A stretch of 64,000 nucleotides of DNA from Syngnathus acus (Eukaryota; Chordata; Actinopteri; Syngnathiformes; Syngnathidae). A model generated the notes under the pieces. The model was given only the letters and a program-made list of their open reading frames with translations, searched no databases and was not told where the DNA came from. The first letter of the stretch is position 1; each line of letters begins with the position of its first letter. Shown in pieces: positions 1-13,038 of this stretch. The stretch lies in contig NC_051088.1 of NCBI RefSeq assembly GCF_901709675.1, positions 25,021,193 to 25,085,192 on the forward strand, in the 5' to 3' direction. Made by a program: the position numbers and the translations under genes.

Positions 1-3000
1 GTGTTCACTGCTTATCACCGCAGGTGAGTTCATGTGCTTTATTGTCAATGTTGTGCTTGTGCATTCTTCTCAACATGTCAGCGTAAATTAAGTAAATCAT
101 GTCATTGATTGATTCTTTGAAGCATTCATTTGAATGCATGCAATATTAATGCCTTCATTTTAGTGAGCAAACAAATTCAATTCGCTTGTAATTTCTTTGT
201 CTCTTGATATATAGTATATTCCACCGGATCCCTTCAAAGAGGCTGTTTTGTCATTTATGAATATTGACTGTGATTCCCCACCCCAATGTTTTAAAATGTT
301 TGTTTTTTGTGTGTGCGCTTGCCATCCATCCGCCTTCAGATGGCTTCTACCGAGGGGATAAGCTGATCAACCTGAAACTCTTAGCGGATGAAGCTCTGCA
401 GAAATGCACAGACAAGTACATTGCACTCATGCATGCACATTTATTTGCGAGTGTTTTGTGCTGGCAAATCAATTTGATCGTCTGGTAACAAAAACATTTT
501 TGGGCACGCGTGTCTTTTGTTGCACAGCAACAACTTCTATTGTATGAACGCCTGCCTCTTCACAACTATCAAGAATTCGAAAAAGAGTGGAGATGATTCT
601 TTTTCTCTGTTTGTGTCCAGAGGATTCTCACTTGAGAGATGCATCGTATTGAAACATTTATCCAAAGAAGCGCAAGAGATTTCCCTTAAGTCTCCCCCTG
701 CCAAACGGCCATGTCCTGACCTCCAGGTGAGCTCCTTTTTTTTGTTTTGGTTGCTTTGTTATTGATTCGATTGTCATACATGTAGAAAAAGAAGTTGAAA
801 CTGTTAATAGTAAAAGGTGGCGCTCACTATAAAGATCTGTTTTTCCCAACCATTTTACGATGTGACATTTTACATTTGATCCTTAACTATTGTTGAACTT
901 TTTGACCTCTTAAAGCAGGTTCGACGTGGTCATATTGTTTTCACTTTCATTTTGAAAATAACCCCTCCCCCTTCACGGTCATGGTCACGCTTGCTGTTTC
1001 TCCTTCGTCCAGCAGGAGACAGAAACAGGCAGAGTAAGAAAAACCCGTCCTGTTCCGCAGGTACTTATCTTCCTTCCAGCCAAAACCCTGCCCGCACCAT
1101 TTGTTTTTGCTTCCAGGTTGACTCTTTAAAAAAAAAAAAAAAAAAAAAAACCCACTGCTGAAGGGTAAACACAATCAAGCCTCAAATGTCATTTGTGTTG
1201 ACATTCAGGGATGAACATTTTTTTGGTGTCGTCTTTATGGTGGCCCTTTTTGGGATCCTCACCATGCCTGAAAATTCAGTCCTTTCTCAAATCCAAAGAG
1301 ATCAACAGCTATATTTACATCCATCCTCGGGCTGAGCATTGTGCACCAAAACCAACAACAACAAAAAACAACACGATATTTGTTGTTTTTACCCAATCGC
1401 AGCAGTTTGTTCATAGAATAGTCGGTAAGCACAAACATCTGAGAACATGAAAATGTCTCTGCTTGCTCACTTCAGAAATGATTGGAACTATAGAGCTGGG
1501 CGTAATTCCAAAAGTGCTCATTGCTCAACTAAAAATAATATATTATTTCAACGTCTCAGTTAATCAGAACTCTAGCGTTGCTGATGCAATTAAAACCAAA
1601 GCTACTTTTCCCTCCAAAGTCAGGAGCTGTTCAAGTTCTCAGATGTCTGTTGACTTTTGGAATAAACTAACACTCTTCTTCTCTTTGTCGTCACTCAGCG
1701 CACTCTCTCCTCACGAATTTGTTTTGATCAGCATGAAGATCATGGTTAACAACTTAGTTGAGCTTTTTGTTGTTGCATAGCCCCAAAGAAATAACGGCTT
1801 TGTTCTCTGCGCAACACTTTTCCGTTTGTATGAGGACAACATTGACAGTGCACGATTGTACTTTACCCACAAGCTGCTGTCACCATTGCTCTCACTATCT
1901 TTGTACACATTTGATTTGTTTATGATTTTTGACGTCGTCCGTTCATGCTGCGAAATCAGATATTCCTGATGAAGCCCGATTGAATAATAAACCCGAAAGT
2001 ATCGTCATTGATTCAAAAAGGTTGGTCAAGGCATCAGAGCTTGAACAACTGAAGGACAATTTAATTTCTCGTTAGTTCCTATTTTTTTTTACCTTTAAAC
2101 TAGTTTCCCTGATTTCATCTGCAAGTTTTTAATGAGTTGAGTTTTTTTTTTTTCTCTCTACAAAATATTGACTCAACTGTTGGGATCTTTTCCGGCACTG
2201 CACGTTCCAGTAGCATAGCATCCTCACAGTATTGACGCATTACCATATCAATGCTCCCCCACCAATAAACATAACTTGTTTTTCTTCAGCTCATGCCGAT
2301 GAATGGTTTCCTGCGGGTTTTGACTGGCTAACGTTTGGAATTTCACTTTTGTTGTAAGATTTCGGGCGGCTCGGTGGCGCACTGGGTAGCACGTCCGCCT
2401 CACAGTTAGGAGGGTGCGGGTTCGATTCCACCTCCGGCCCTCCCTGTGTGGGTTTTCTCCGGGCACTCCGGTTTCCTCCCACATCCCAAAAACATGCTTG
2501 GTAGGCCGATTGACGACTCCAAATTGTCCCTAGGTATGGGTGCGAGTGCAAATGGTTGTTTGTCTCTGTGTGCCCTGCGATTGGCTGGCAACCGGTTCAG
2601 GGTGTCCCCCGCCTACTGCCCGATGGCGGCTGGGATAGGCTCCAGCACTCCCGCGACCCCCGTGGGGACTAAGCGGTTCAGAAAATGGATGGATGGATGG
2701 ATGTAAGATTTCGATGATTGAAGACGACATTAGCAAGTTTTGTTGTTCATTATTTGTAACTTTGGAATCATCATGGCAAGGTGCCGTGGAACCCGCAAGT
2801 GGACAAATGTTGGCACGCTTTGATGGCTGACTCGTCGGACGAGTGTGAACCGGAGTGGTGCGCGTCTGAAGATCCTCTCTTCATCCTCTACACTAGCGGC
2901 TCCACAGGCAAGCCCAAGGTAGAGTGAGCCACCTGGAATGACAAAGGGTGGGAATGGCGGAGTAACTATAAAACCACATTGGCGGGATTCCCGAAAGCAG

Positions 3001-6000
3001 AACATGCTTGACAAGTCCATATTGTGACCTCGTGGGGTTGACTCATCAACTCAATGTATTCTTCTGCTCCTGTTTATGCCGCGCTCCTCTGCAGGGTGTC
3101 CTTCACACCGTCAGTGGCTACATGCTCTACACCGCCGCCACCTTCAAGCTGGTGTTTGACCATCGGCCTGACGACATTTACTGGTGCACAGCCGACATTG
3201 GCTGGATCACCGGACACTCGTACATAACCTACGGGCCGCTGGCTAACGGCGCCACCAGCGTTTTGGTGAGTGCAGCATGGGGAGGGGGAGCTCGTGCTGC
3301 ACTCGGGCGAAGTTACGTGATGGAGCTTAACTCCGTGTTGTAAATGCGCGTTTCAGTTTGAGGGTCTTCCGACGTATCCGGACGTGAGCCGCATTTGGGA
3401 GATTGTGGACAAATACCACGTGAGCAAGTTCTACACGGCCCCCACCGCCATCAGGATGCTGATGAAGTACGGCAGCGAGCCGGTGCAAAAGTGAGTCAAC
3501 TTCATGTCCCTTTTGTCGAATCTCACGTCATCTTCAGGTTGACATCTGTTTGTGTGTGTGTTGTGCGCAGGTACAAGCGAGACTCTCTGAAGGTTTTAGG
3601 CACAGTCGGAGAGCCCATCAACCCTGAGGCCTGGCACTGGTACTTCACGGTCGTGGGAGACGGCAGATGTCCCATCGTTGACACGTTCTGGCAGACGGAG
3701 ACGGTGAGTTTGCTCGACGCCCCCTACTGGACACGTCCCCGTGACCGTGCTTTCTGTCTTCCAGGGCGGACACGTGATGACGCCTCTGCCGGCAGCCACG
3801 CCCATGAAGCCGGGCTCTGCTGTAAGTCAAACGGAAGCTATCTGGGTAACATTTCGAGCGAGTGGTCGCCAAAGTCCACAGCCTGGAAATCACCTCAAAT
3901 GGCTGCTTCGTAGTAAAATAGCAGACTTCTTGTTTGGTTTTGCACTCTGGTCCTTGAAACATTTTCACACATCCTTTAAGAAAGTTGTCTTTTTCAGACG
4001 TTTCCATTCTTTGGCGTGGTGCCAGCCATCTTGAACGAGTCTGGCGAGGAGTTGGAGGGCACGAGTGAAGGTTATCTGGTAGGAAGCGTCGCAAAGCTCG
4101 GCACCTGGAAGAACGGCAACATGACTCGTTGACCCAAACAGGTGTTCAAGCAGCCGTGGCCTGGCGTGATGAGGACGGTGTTTGGGAACCACGCAAGATT
4201 TGAAAGCACCTACTTCAAGAAGTTCCCGGGATACTACGTGACTGGAGATGGTGAGAGGATGCAGCAGCAATGCATGGGTGTGCTGATGATGCCGATGTTT
4301 TTCTCCCCCTCTATCCGCAGGCTGCCGTAGAGACAAGGACGGATACTACTGGATCACCGGGAGGATAGATGACATGCTCAACGTCTCAGGTGAGATGTTC
4401 ATTAGCCATAAAGATCTCCTTTTTCAATTTGATGGCCATCCTTACCTGACAGTAGTTTGATGGCTTTTTGCAGGTCATTTGCTGAGCACAGCAGAGGTGG
4501 AGTCAGCGTTGGTGGGGCATGAGGCCATCGCAGAGGCCGCCGTGGTGGGTCGGCCACATCCCGTCAAAGGAGAAAGTCTCTACTGCTTTGTGACGTTACG
4601 TGACGGTGTCAACTACAATCGCACGCTGGAGGCCCAGCTCAAAAAACAAGGTGGCTTCAGTCAAATACTTCACATTAGCTTTCTGTGGTGTTTTCAGGAT
4701 TTAGCGCACATTTTTTTAATAAGCACTTTTGTTTTTGTTACCTTTTTTTTTTTTACTTGAACTCAAAATTCTTTTTTTATACACTTAAAATATTTGTCTC
4801 AAAAAGGATTCTCAATTTTATTGAAATCTGTGATAGCTTACTGTGTGCTTCAGGCAGCCCACAATAAAAGGCCACTACCAAATATCCAATTTTATTTCAG
4901 ATTTTTTTTTTAGTTCTTATCAAAAAATAGGGGCGAAACAAAAGTGCTGTTGTAACGATCTGCAGAACCAAAGAGGATACATGTTTACATTTTCTTGACT
5001 TGCCTCATAGTCTGAGGTCAAATCAAGTATGTCAGATGTCTTATTATAGATCAAATAACAGACTTATTCAATGAGGTGTTTTTACTGCCCAAAAAAAACC
5101 CCATATTTTAGAAGTTGTGTGAAAAGGGTTTTAATAGAACACTAGATGAAATTTGCAATATTATTTTTCAAGGAGAAAGTTCCACTATTGGCTCAAAGCA
5201 TAGAATATCAAGAGCTCAAGGGAAAAAAGTACCGTATTTTCCGCCCTAAAAGGCGCACCTAAAAACCTAAAATTTTCTCAAAAGCCGACAGTGCGCCTTA
5301 TAGGCCAGTGCGCCTTATATATGGATCAACTGATGAATTTGTTGATCCATACTGGTTGTACACAGTGCTCTGCCAAAATGTTTCAGTACGTTTTAGTACG
5401 ACTAGTAAATTACAAGGTCGCATCGCTTCCCAGCATTACGGCAACTGTAGTCAGGGGGCGTCACCGAATAGCTGTTGTACCCGCGAGGCTATTTCATGTC
5501 AAAATAGGCTGCTCTGTTAATGTTTCGAGTAAATCTACTGATCGATATGGAAGGGAAACATAGGTAAGTAGTACCAATGCGTTAGATCGAACTTTAGTCA
5601 GTTCCGATCATTTTATAGGAGATCGTTTGAGAAACGCGATTGTTTACACTTCGCTGAGGCTCATGGGAGATTGCGAGCTGAGGCTCGTGAGACTTTGCGG
5701 ATGGCTAATGCTATTGCGATAGCTGCTATACGTACCAGGCTATTTCATGTCAAAATCGGCTGCTCTGTTAATGTTTCGAGTAAATCTACGGATCGATATG
5801 GAAGGGAAACATAGGTAAGTAGTACCAATGCGTTAGATCGAACTTTAGTCAGTTCTGATCATTTTATAGGAGATCGTTTGAGAAACGCGATTGTTTACAG
5901 AGGGCTCGTTGGTTATTGGCTAGTGGATGCATACCGCAACCCTAGTCAACCTCAGTTTGATGCAGTATAGCTTCTATTTTATGCGCCTTATAATCCGGTG

Positions 6001-6604
6001 CGCCTTATATATGGACAAAGTTTTAAAATGGGCCGTTCATTGAAGGTGCGCCTTATAACCCGGTGCGCCTTTTAGGGCGGAAAATACGGTAAATCAGTAA
6101 TATTAACAAAGTTAAAGTTGGACTTTATGAGGCAGAAGAAAAGTGTCCTCTCTAAATGCCAATTGCTCTATTGTGTGCCTTTGTTGGTCACCAGTGCGTG
6201 AAAAGATCGGCGCCATTGCCACACCCGACTTCATTCAGGATGCTCCAACGCTCCCCAAGACCAGATCAGGTACACGCTCAATGTTTTGAAATTGAAAACT
6301 TTCCTTCAAAATGAATGAAAACAAAACTAAGAATTTCTGCTGCCGAAGTTTGCCAGATAAATATTCTTTCAAAAAGGACGTTTCAATTACTTTGTGTCAA
6401 ATTTCCCAGAAGAGTAGATATTGAAAGTGGGCGAGTGGCCAATGCGTCTTTTGTGTCCTCATCTCCGAAATATCAGGCAAGATCATGCGACGCGTGCTGC
6501 GCAAGATCGCCGGCGGTGAGCGGGATCTTGGCGATATTTCCACGCTGGCTGACTCATCGGTGGTGGAGCAGCTTTTCCAGAACAGATGCGGCGCCGGCGA
6601 GTGA
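1..6604 (+). CDS. acss2: Acetyl-CoA synthetase, cytosolic (acss2 type), 3' part
   Basis: Ligates acetate to CoA using ATP through an acetyl-AMP intermediate (ANL superfamily). Exons: 1-23, 340-415, 621-726, 2781-2918, 3095-3265, 3357-3490, 3571-3703, 3765-3821, 3998-4078, 4142-4250, 4321-4389, 4474-4650, 6195-6269, 6477-6604. All junctions are GT-AG with matching phases and give 491 residues plus TGA. Human ACSS2 is about 700 residues, so roughly the first 210 lie off the left edge. Visible landmarks are the P-loop TSGSTGKPK at the end of the 2781 exon, [35 protein letters not shown], the hinge region [14 protein letters not shown] and, at the C-terminus, TRSGKIMRR, whose Lys is the catalytic residue known to be acetylation-regulated in this family. 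Teleosts may also carry an acss2-like paralogue, so which copy this is remains open. Possible poly(A) signals: ATTAAA near 6888 and AATAAA at 6998. Confidence 0.95.
727..2364. other. Large acss2 intron, left part
   Basis: Intronic, with no coding exon detected. It contains an A-tract of about 22 bases near 1129-1150 and AT-rich sequence. Several short open frames here have no recognisable similarity and are taken as chance. Confidence 0.6.
2365..2701 (+). mobile_element. tRNA-headed SINE in acss2 intron, with 12-bp target duplication
   Basis: A tRNA-like head with A-box (TGGCGCACTGGGTAGC) and B-box (GGGTTCGATTCC) matches to the RNA polymerase III internal promoter is followed by a GC-rich body and a GGAT-repeat tail. 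The same 12 bases, TGTAAGATTTCG, flank it at 2353-2364 and 2702-2713. This clean target-site duplication indicates a fairly recent insertion. The family name was not assigned. Confidence 0.85.
5232..6089. mobile_element. MITE-like DNA element with perfect inverted ends, TA target site
   Basis: The left end starts CCGTATTTTCCGCCC and the right end is its exact reverse complement. The matching arms continue through the GGCGCACC block (29 bases). TA dinucleotides flank both ends (5230-5231 and 6090-6091), as for Tc1/mariner/pogo-type insertions. No transposase frame is present, so it is non-autonomous. Inside is a near-perfect direct repeat of about 165 bp (about 5485-5656 and 5737-5900). It lies in the acss2 intron between the 4650 and 6195 exon edges. 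Confidence 0.85.
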
Positions 6605-9386
6605 CGATAGCTCAACCGGCCGGATCCAAACTGACTGACTTAGCATTGTCTGGCAACAAGCGACAATAATAGAAGAAAGAATGAGGTGTGTTTGTGCGAG
6701 ACGGAAGAACTACTTTGATCTTGACAACGCACACAATGATTGATTATTCAAATGAATTCATGTCTTCAAATAACATCCCTTTCATTTGTGTCGTAAAAGT
6801 TTTTCCACAAGTTGCTTCGTTTTAGTACGTCTGCTCTTTGTATTGTATGCATTGTTTTGTGTTTTGAAAAGAAAACAAACGTTTTGGATTAAAACATGAA
6901 AAGGTTTCGCTGTTTTGATAGATAATCATTCAAACATCACAAAGAGCAGCAATTAGTGGCATTAATCCCAAGGGCTTGAAGCAAGCGTGTTATTAACAAT
7001 AAAAACAGTGAGTTTACAAGGTTACCCTTTGATGCAATCGACAGGTTTTATGTCTTAAATTCACAGTGTTTATTGCATCAAATCATTTGATCAAAAATGC
7101 AAAATTGACTTTCATAAAACCAGCTAAAGATAAGAGCGAGCAATATCAATTGATTGGGCAAATCTCAATTTTAAAATGGACTCTTGTGGAAACAAAACTA
7201 AAATGAGTGAAATTATAAATATGAATCAATGAAATATAAACCATTTAGGCCTCTTCCCAGCTCGTGTACACCGAACCTGAACTTCATTCGTTTAGCTCTA
7301 CGTATACGTTACTGTTTCTAATTTTTGAAATTTCCTGCTATTTTGCTGTTCAAAATTCAATATTTCTGCTTTGACACGACTTCACCCAGACTTGAGTGGA
7401 AAATCACCCAAGCACTACATACCAGTGTGTCACATTGATGTCATGAACCGTGATGATCATCGGCGTCTTAATTAAGTTAATTGTGCTTTGGCATTCCTTT
7501 CGCTTTGTGCGGATACTTGGCAGGAGTACAGTATTGCTTCTTTGCCGCCATGGAGGCTGACTGAGGGGCGACTCCGCAATGTGTTTAGCTGCATTGTGGC
7601 TAGCTAGCCGTAGCTGGTGCGGCATATAAGTATCATTGGTGATTCCTCCCAATACAATAGTATGGTGCTTATGAATTGTCATTCATTCATTTCATTCTCA
7701 TGGGATTGGGTAACAAAGCTTACTAGCCTGAGTTGGTGTTAAAAAAACAAAAACCATTTTGTTTGATTTCTTCGTTTCGGCAAGAACATATTCACCATTC
7801 ATGACAGTTTCATTTCTTGGACTGACTTGTCGAAAATTGAAACGGGTTGAAGCAATCCTGCTTATCTAGTCCCGTCCCGATTTCAACCAAATATTTTCCT
7901 TGCCTGACACAATAATGAATACATAAAAGAGGCTGTATCAAATGCTGCTATAGGCGCAATATTTCACAGAGGCTCTCAAAGTTGGCACGGCGGCGGACTG
8001 GTTAGCACGTCCGTCCGTCCGCCTCGCAGTGCAGAGGTTACAGGTTGGATTTCATCTTGGTCCCTGAGTTTGCATGTTCTCCTTGTGCCTGTGTGGCTTT
8101 TCCCCGTGCACTCCCACATCTCCAAAACATGCTTGGTGTAAAATAAGCTTTTGCTCTCCGTTGTCGTGTACAATCTGAATCCTCTTTTAAAAGCTCCTCC
8201 AAAAGCATTCGAACAACTTGGACTGTCAATTGAAGACACTTGTGTTTCAGGCCAAAAGATAAATATCAAGTTTAGAATTCCGTCTTTCATGTCATGTTCT
8301 TTACATCAAGATGTGTTCAAATGCAATCCAAGTGTACAAAAACCCATTTCCAGCAACCGTGTTTGCTAATTGTCTTGGAAGGCTAATGGAGGATTAGGAA
8401 GCCCTTGAAAGCCCTCGTGCAATGATGTTCGTTTTCATGAAAAACACTCGTACTCTGGGTGACCCCACACTTTTGATTCTCATTTGTCCGTATATTTTGA
8501 CATTGCAATAGTTAGTCAACTTTAAGTGACAATCAAACATATCAACTGATTTCCATACACATCTATCTTCTGGCGCTTCATATGTGCTTAGTGAATTGAA
8601 ATATTCCGGCTGTTGACACGCCCATCGGACGTCAGGGGGAACTTCTTGACTTTATCAAAACAAGACGGCTGGATCAGAGAAGTTTGTTTCCATCACCGAG
8701 CAGCCCTGGACCGGAACTGGAACAGACTCGCATCTTAAAGAAAAGATTGTACAGGATTCACCCCAGAAAATGGAGCTCATTTTGTTCAAGTCCCCATTTA
8801 AAAGGCATTTCAAGGGGAAAAAAACGTCTGTGCCACTGGTACATCTGATTGAAGAAACAAGTTGTGCTACACAAACAGGATTTCATTGGGGTGCTTATGA
8901 AATATGACGACCAGGAAATGAAAGCTGCGCCTGAATTTTTGTCTTAGAATCCAAATCCAAATAGCTATCTATCTTCAGTATCAACCCACAAGAGGAATTG
9001 ACCTTGCTGTCCCAATACTTTTAAAAAGGACCGCAAATGAGTTCACAAAACAATCAATAATGATCAAGATGACTTTTGCACCAATCCAATTGTAATCTCT
9101 TATCATCATCGGCGGCGGTAGATGGTCGCCGTTGTTAATGAGAAAGTGTTCTCAATTGAATTACCTGGTACAACAGTGAATTTAAAAAGAATAAAGATGG
9201 GTGTGTGCCGCTGTTGCCATAGCACACTTGGAATGGGAAGGCAAGTGTATAATTAAAATAATGCAGGAACATTTTTCTCGAGGCACCACCCTTTAAATAA
9301 AGCGGCCTCATTTGGGATCGGTGTCTTCTAATTAGTTTGATGACATAATTGACAGGTCTTCATTCCAGAAGTGTCTCAAAGCGCTC
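6605..9386. other. acss2 3' UTR and intergenic spacer
   Basis: Begins with the acss2 3' UTR and the poly(A) signal candidates near 6888 and 6998. The remainder is AT-rich spacer with one degenerate SINE (7983-8138). No conserved coding exon was recognised. Confidence 0.6.
7983..8138 (+). repeat. Degenerate tRNA-headed SINE fragment
   Basis: Shares the order of motifs with the 2365 SINE: TTAGCACGTCCGTCC head, GTTTGCATGTTCTCC, CTGTGTGGCTTTT and CCAAAACATGCTTGG. The second half and tail are missing, so it is a 5' fragment of a related older SINE. Confidence 0.75.
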
Positions 9387-9449
9387 TATATAAAGATTGC
9401 ACTTCATTTATCATCCGACTGCTCAGCACGAAAGCTCGCAACTGTAGAG
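9387..9449 (+). promoter_or_regulatory. TATA promoter and 5' UTR exon of lectin gene 1
   Basis: TATATAAAG at 9387-9395 is followed by a short 5' UTR exon ending at the donor GTAGAG/gtaaca (9449). Unlike the six minus-strand copies it has no clear GTCACRTGAC palindrome upstream. A TGACATAATTGACA stretch lies at the equivalent distance (9341), and an ATTCCA motif follows it. Confidence 0.7.
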
Positions 9450-9624
9450 GTAACATTACACACCTGTTCTTTCTATTTTTTTTTTTTAAATCAACTATAT
9501 GCGTGTCTTTTTCAATATTTTATTGTAATATGAGTGTAACTGATATTGAAAGGTGTTTTTTTTTGTTACATTTTAATATGAATGTAGCTGATATTAAAAC
9601 TTTTTTTTTTTGGTCATTATATAG

Positions 9625-12099
9625 ATGGAACTTGCTCCACGCTTGCTGATTCTCCTGTGCGGAATCACTGGACTGTTGACTGGAGTTGTAAGTCGCTTGC
9701 TGAATTTCTTTTCACAATTTGTTTTTCAGTCTGATTTCAACAATCTGTTGCTTTTTTTTTCTCTTCACAGTGGTCTAAAGCTGCCATTCAAAAGAAAGGT
9801 TCATAGCTGTCTCGATTCTTAAACAGAAAATGTCTTCGTTTTTGTCTGTTATCAAATGTTCATCTTTTCTTCCTAAATAGTAGAAAATTGCTGTCCTAAG
9901 GGATGGACTCAATTGGATTGTCGCTGTTACATTTACCAAGACAGGGGTCGGCAGTTTTCAGATGCAGAGGTTTGGGAAATAGTCACACGCTTGCGCAACT
10001 TCTTCACAAAGTTGTTTTGAAATGTTGCACTTTGGTTGTTTCTTCTTGTAGAGCATCTGCAACCTTCTTGGTGGGAACCTTGCCTCTGTACACAGTGCTT
10101 TGGAGTATGCTGTCGTTCTTGAATTGATCAAGAAATCCTCCGACTCTACTTCTGATGTTTGGCTTGGACTCCACGAGACGATTGAGGTGAAACACATCCG
10201 AATTCTTAACACAACTGTCAACAACATATCGAGAGAAATATGGTTGATTTCATATTTTGTTTTATAATATGGATTTTATATGATATATTTATCATATATA
10301 TATAACATTTTTATACATATTTTATTTTATAATATTGATTTTGTATGTTTAAGCTCAGTTCACACTGCAGGCAAATGGGATCTTTTTGTATGTGATCCGT
10401 AGCTGTTGTTTTCATAAAGGGCCACATTTGGCCTTTTTTTAATCCGACCGGTTGACTTTCACATGAGGTTCAAGATCAGCTATGTATTGGATTTTTTGGA
10501 AACGCGACCGCAGTCTGAATGGAATCGACGGGAAATGGGGAGCTGCCAATGTGGAAGAAATATATTTGACTGGCAAATACCTTTGAACATACTCGAAAAG
10601 ACATTGGAACGTACTCACAAATACGTTCTCGCAAACATGGAACATACCAAATCGAGAAATTAGCAGCATGTAGTAGCACTTTTCCCATGATCCCAAAAAT
10701 GATTGACTTGTGCCAAAAACGATTTGGTTTTAAGCATCTGGCCTACATTGTACAAAAACGTTGAAATATTAAGAAAGTAAAATGCTTGATTCGGAGTTAT
10801 ACGCTTTTATTGTGCCTAAGCCGAACCCCCCAAAATGCTACATAATGGAATCAAAGCCACATCCTTTTCACCTTCGTCTTCTTCTTCTTCATGCCTGTGA
10901 ATCAACACCATTCCAGGGAAAATGCAAACGTTTTCGTAGCATTTAGCAACAAGTACATTCGTACTGTCATATTCCTATTCGTATTTATCAGTTGTTTCAA
11001 AGGTACTTGCGAGTATGTTCAAACCTACTTCTTTTTAACTCCACATTGTTAGCACCAGGCTTCCGTATTGACCTTCCGTGTCATCTTTCACCCAAAAAAT
11101 GATCGAGAATCACAAAGACCTGCTGTGTGAACCTACTCGATCATTTTGCACAACAGCTGCAAAGTGGATATGGCAGCTTCTCTCCATTGGTAAAGCAAGC
11201 AAGCGTGCTCATTTCTGCCTGCTTTTGGGCCCCACAATGCATCATCCCGATGGTGCTCTGCAACAAAGCCAAATGAGGCTGAGAGCCTGCTGGTGCTGCC
11301 AGCCCCCATCTACTACCAAACAGAGTCAGAATGTATGATTTAATACACACCTTAATATCTGGTGATGACATAATTGGACCTACGCTCTCACTACGAGTGG
11401 CCACTAATTCATTCGCCCCTAAATGTTTTGGGTGGGAAAATGACAAATGTTTACCTGATTACACTGGAGCCCCACATAGTGACTTCATCTATTTGTTGAT
11501 CCCCCCCCCCAATATTTCCCCCAAAATGTTTTGGAGCATTTTGGGGAAGCAAAGTGGGTTATTTTGTAGAATTTTTGAGGAGTTTACAGGAAAAAAAAAG
11601 TTTTAATTTTGTATTTCATTGGCTGTCAATGATTTTCTCTTGACTGGTCATGGCATATTTTGTGGTGTTGATGAAAAATGGTCATTTCTGCCAGGATTAT
11701 GTTGTGACAAACATACTTTTCATATGTGGCTCCTGTAAACGTGTTCTCTTGACTTCCAGGATAACGCCTTCTTCTGGACCGATGGCTCAAATGTTGATTT
11801 CACTGCCTTCAATAGTGACAACGATGCAGGAGATTGTATTGAAATTGAATTTGACGGTAAATACTATATAATAACTTGAACAGGGAAAATGGCTACTTAC
11901 TAATTTCATGCGATTGTACTACTGCTCGTTTTCTCAGTGGGATATTTAATAGTATTGAAGGAAATGACACACGTTGGTGCATTTCCATTGTGGTCACACT
12001 GTTTTGGGTTCTCTTCTAGATAAACTCTGGGACAACGACAGCTGCACTGACGAAAATAGATTTGTCTGTGCTCGAGAGGCTGACCAATGCAAGCACTGA
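9625..12099 (+). CDS. Secreted C-type lectin, copy 1 (no QPD/EPN motif)
   Basis: Single-domain soluble C-type lectin of the fish ladderlectin/lactose-binding-lectin type. Exons 9625-9687, 9771-9798, 9881-9969, 10052-10186, 11760-11856 and 12020-12099 give 163 residues. Residues 1-21 are a signal peptide (MELAPRLLILLCGITGLLTG). The lectin domain follows, with CCPKGWTQL, the LGGNLASV block, a WLGLHE core (WIG type), FFWTDG, C and WDNDSC at 141-146, and a last Cys in FVCARE. The sugar-specificity loop reads NSDND (123-127) instead of QPD or EPN, so sugar binding is doubtful. Extra cysteines (NCC and CRC) are present near the domain start. It is the only plus-strand member. ATG follows the intron acceptor directly; poly(A) signal AATAAA is at 12224. 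Confidence 0.9.
10187..11759 (+). other. Long fourth intron of lectin gene 1
   Basis: This 1.57-kb intron is far longer than the equivalent introns of the other six lectins. It contains AT-rich sequence and a possible old repeat starting near 10345 (a TCAGTTCACACTGCAGG-type end). No exon was found inside. Confidence 0.55.
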
Positions 12100-12229
12100 G
12101 TCGCCCTCCGAAGCTCGAAATCTACAAGACTGGGATTACTCTTCTTAAATCTAAAGTCTAATGGCATCTCTTCTCTTTGGTATATTACAAATCTTTCAGT
12201 TAATCAAATCGAATCAATCATGCAATAAA

Positions 12230-13038
12230 ATATTCTAGCATTATCATCGGATTGCATTCATTCCTCTTCAAAAACATGGCGAGTGGTGTTTCCCAACCGT
12301 TTTATTTTTTTTATCAAGAGTGGTGCCTTGAGATACAAGTTTCGACCACACGTAACTCATAACTGTGTGTCTCAAATCATCTTCCCCTATTGAAAGGAAT
12401 AAAAATGCCATTAATCTGTTTAACCCCCCTCAAAATGTTTGTCATGTGTTTCTTTGAGTGAAAAAATAGCACACGTAGAAATGATTCATCTTAATAATGT
12501 TGAATAAATACAAACAGTAATAATTAAATCTTTTTCCCCACACAGGATAAATAATATAATATTCTAATATTCTAAGGAATCATTCAATTGTTTTATTTTT
12601 TGGCCAAAAAAAAAAAAAGTCATTATGCACATTTTAGTTGTGGTCTTGGAACGCTGACATGGTTGTGATTTTTGCTCCTGTCTGTGGTCACCACTATTCC
12701 GTGATCTTGCCATTTGTGGCAAATGAGTCTCACTGTGCTATGCTTCGCTGGTGTCCACTGGCAGACGGACGAGTGGTGTGAGCATGACTGGGGGGCATCT
12801 GCATCGGCGGCCTTGGGTGTGGTGAGGGAGAAAATAAAAGGAGGAGAAAAAAAACAACAGCAACAGGATGGAATCTTCACATCATTTAAAGAAGTTCTGA
12901 GAAAGTTGCCACTTAGACTGCACGCTGTTGATGATACTGTGAGAAGATTGAAAACAATTTTCATTTGCATGTTAAACCAAGGTGTGTCCTATGACTGGCG
13001 TCATTGTCTATCTACCCTGTCATTACTGAAGCTATTAC
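12230..13038. other. Spacer with a repeat shared with 16.23 kb
   Basis: No gene recognised. The stretch 12890-13030 is similar, in the same orientation, to 16230-16380; both carry GATGATACT, then a GCATGTTRAACCAAGGTGTGTCCT block. Open frames of 115-178 codons here have no recognisable domain. Confidence 0.5.

Noticed and set aside
2365-2450. tRNA gene
   Set aside because: A and B boxes are present, but the sequence continues as a SINE body with a GGAT tail and target duplication; the same applies at 23028.
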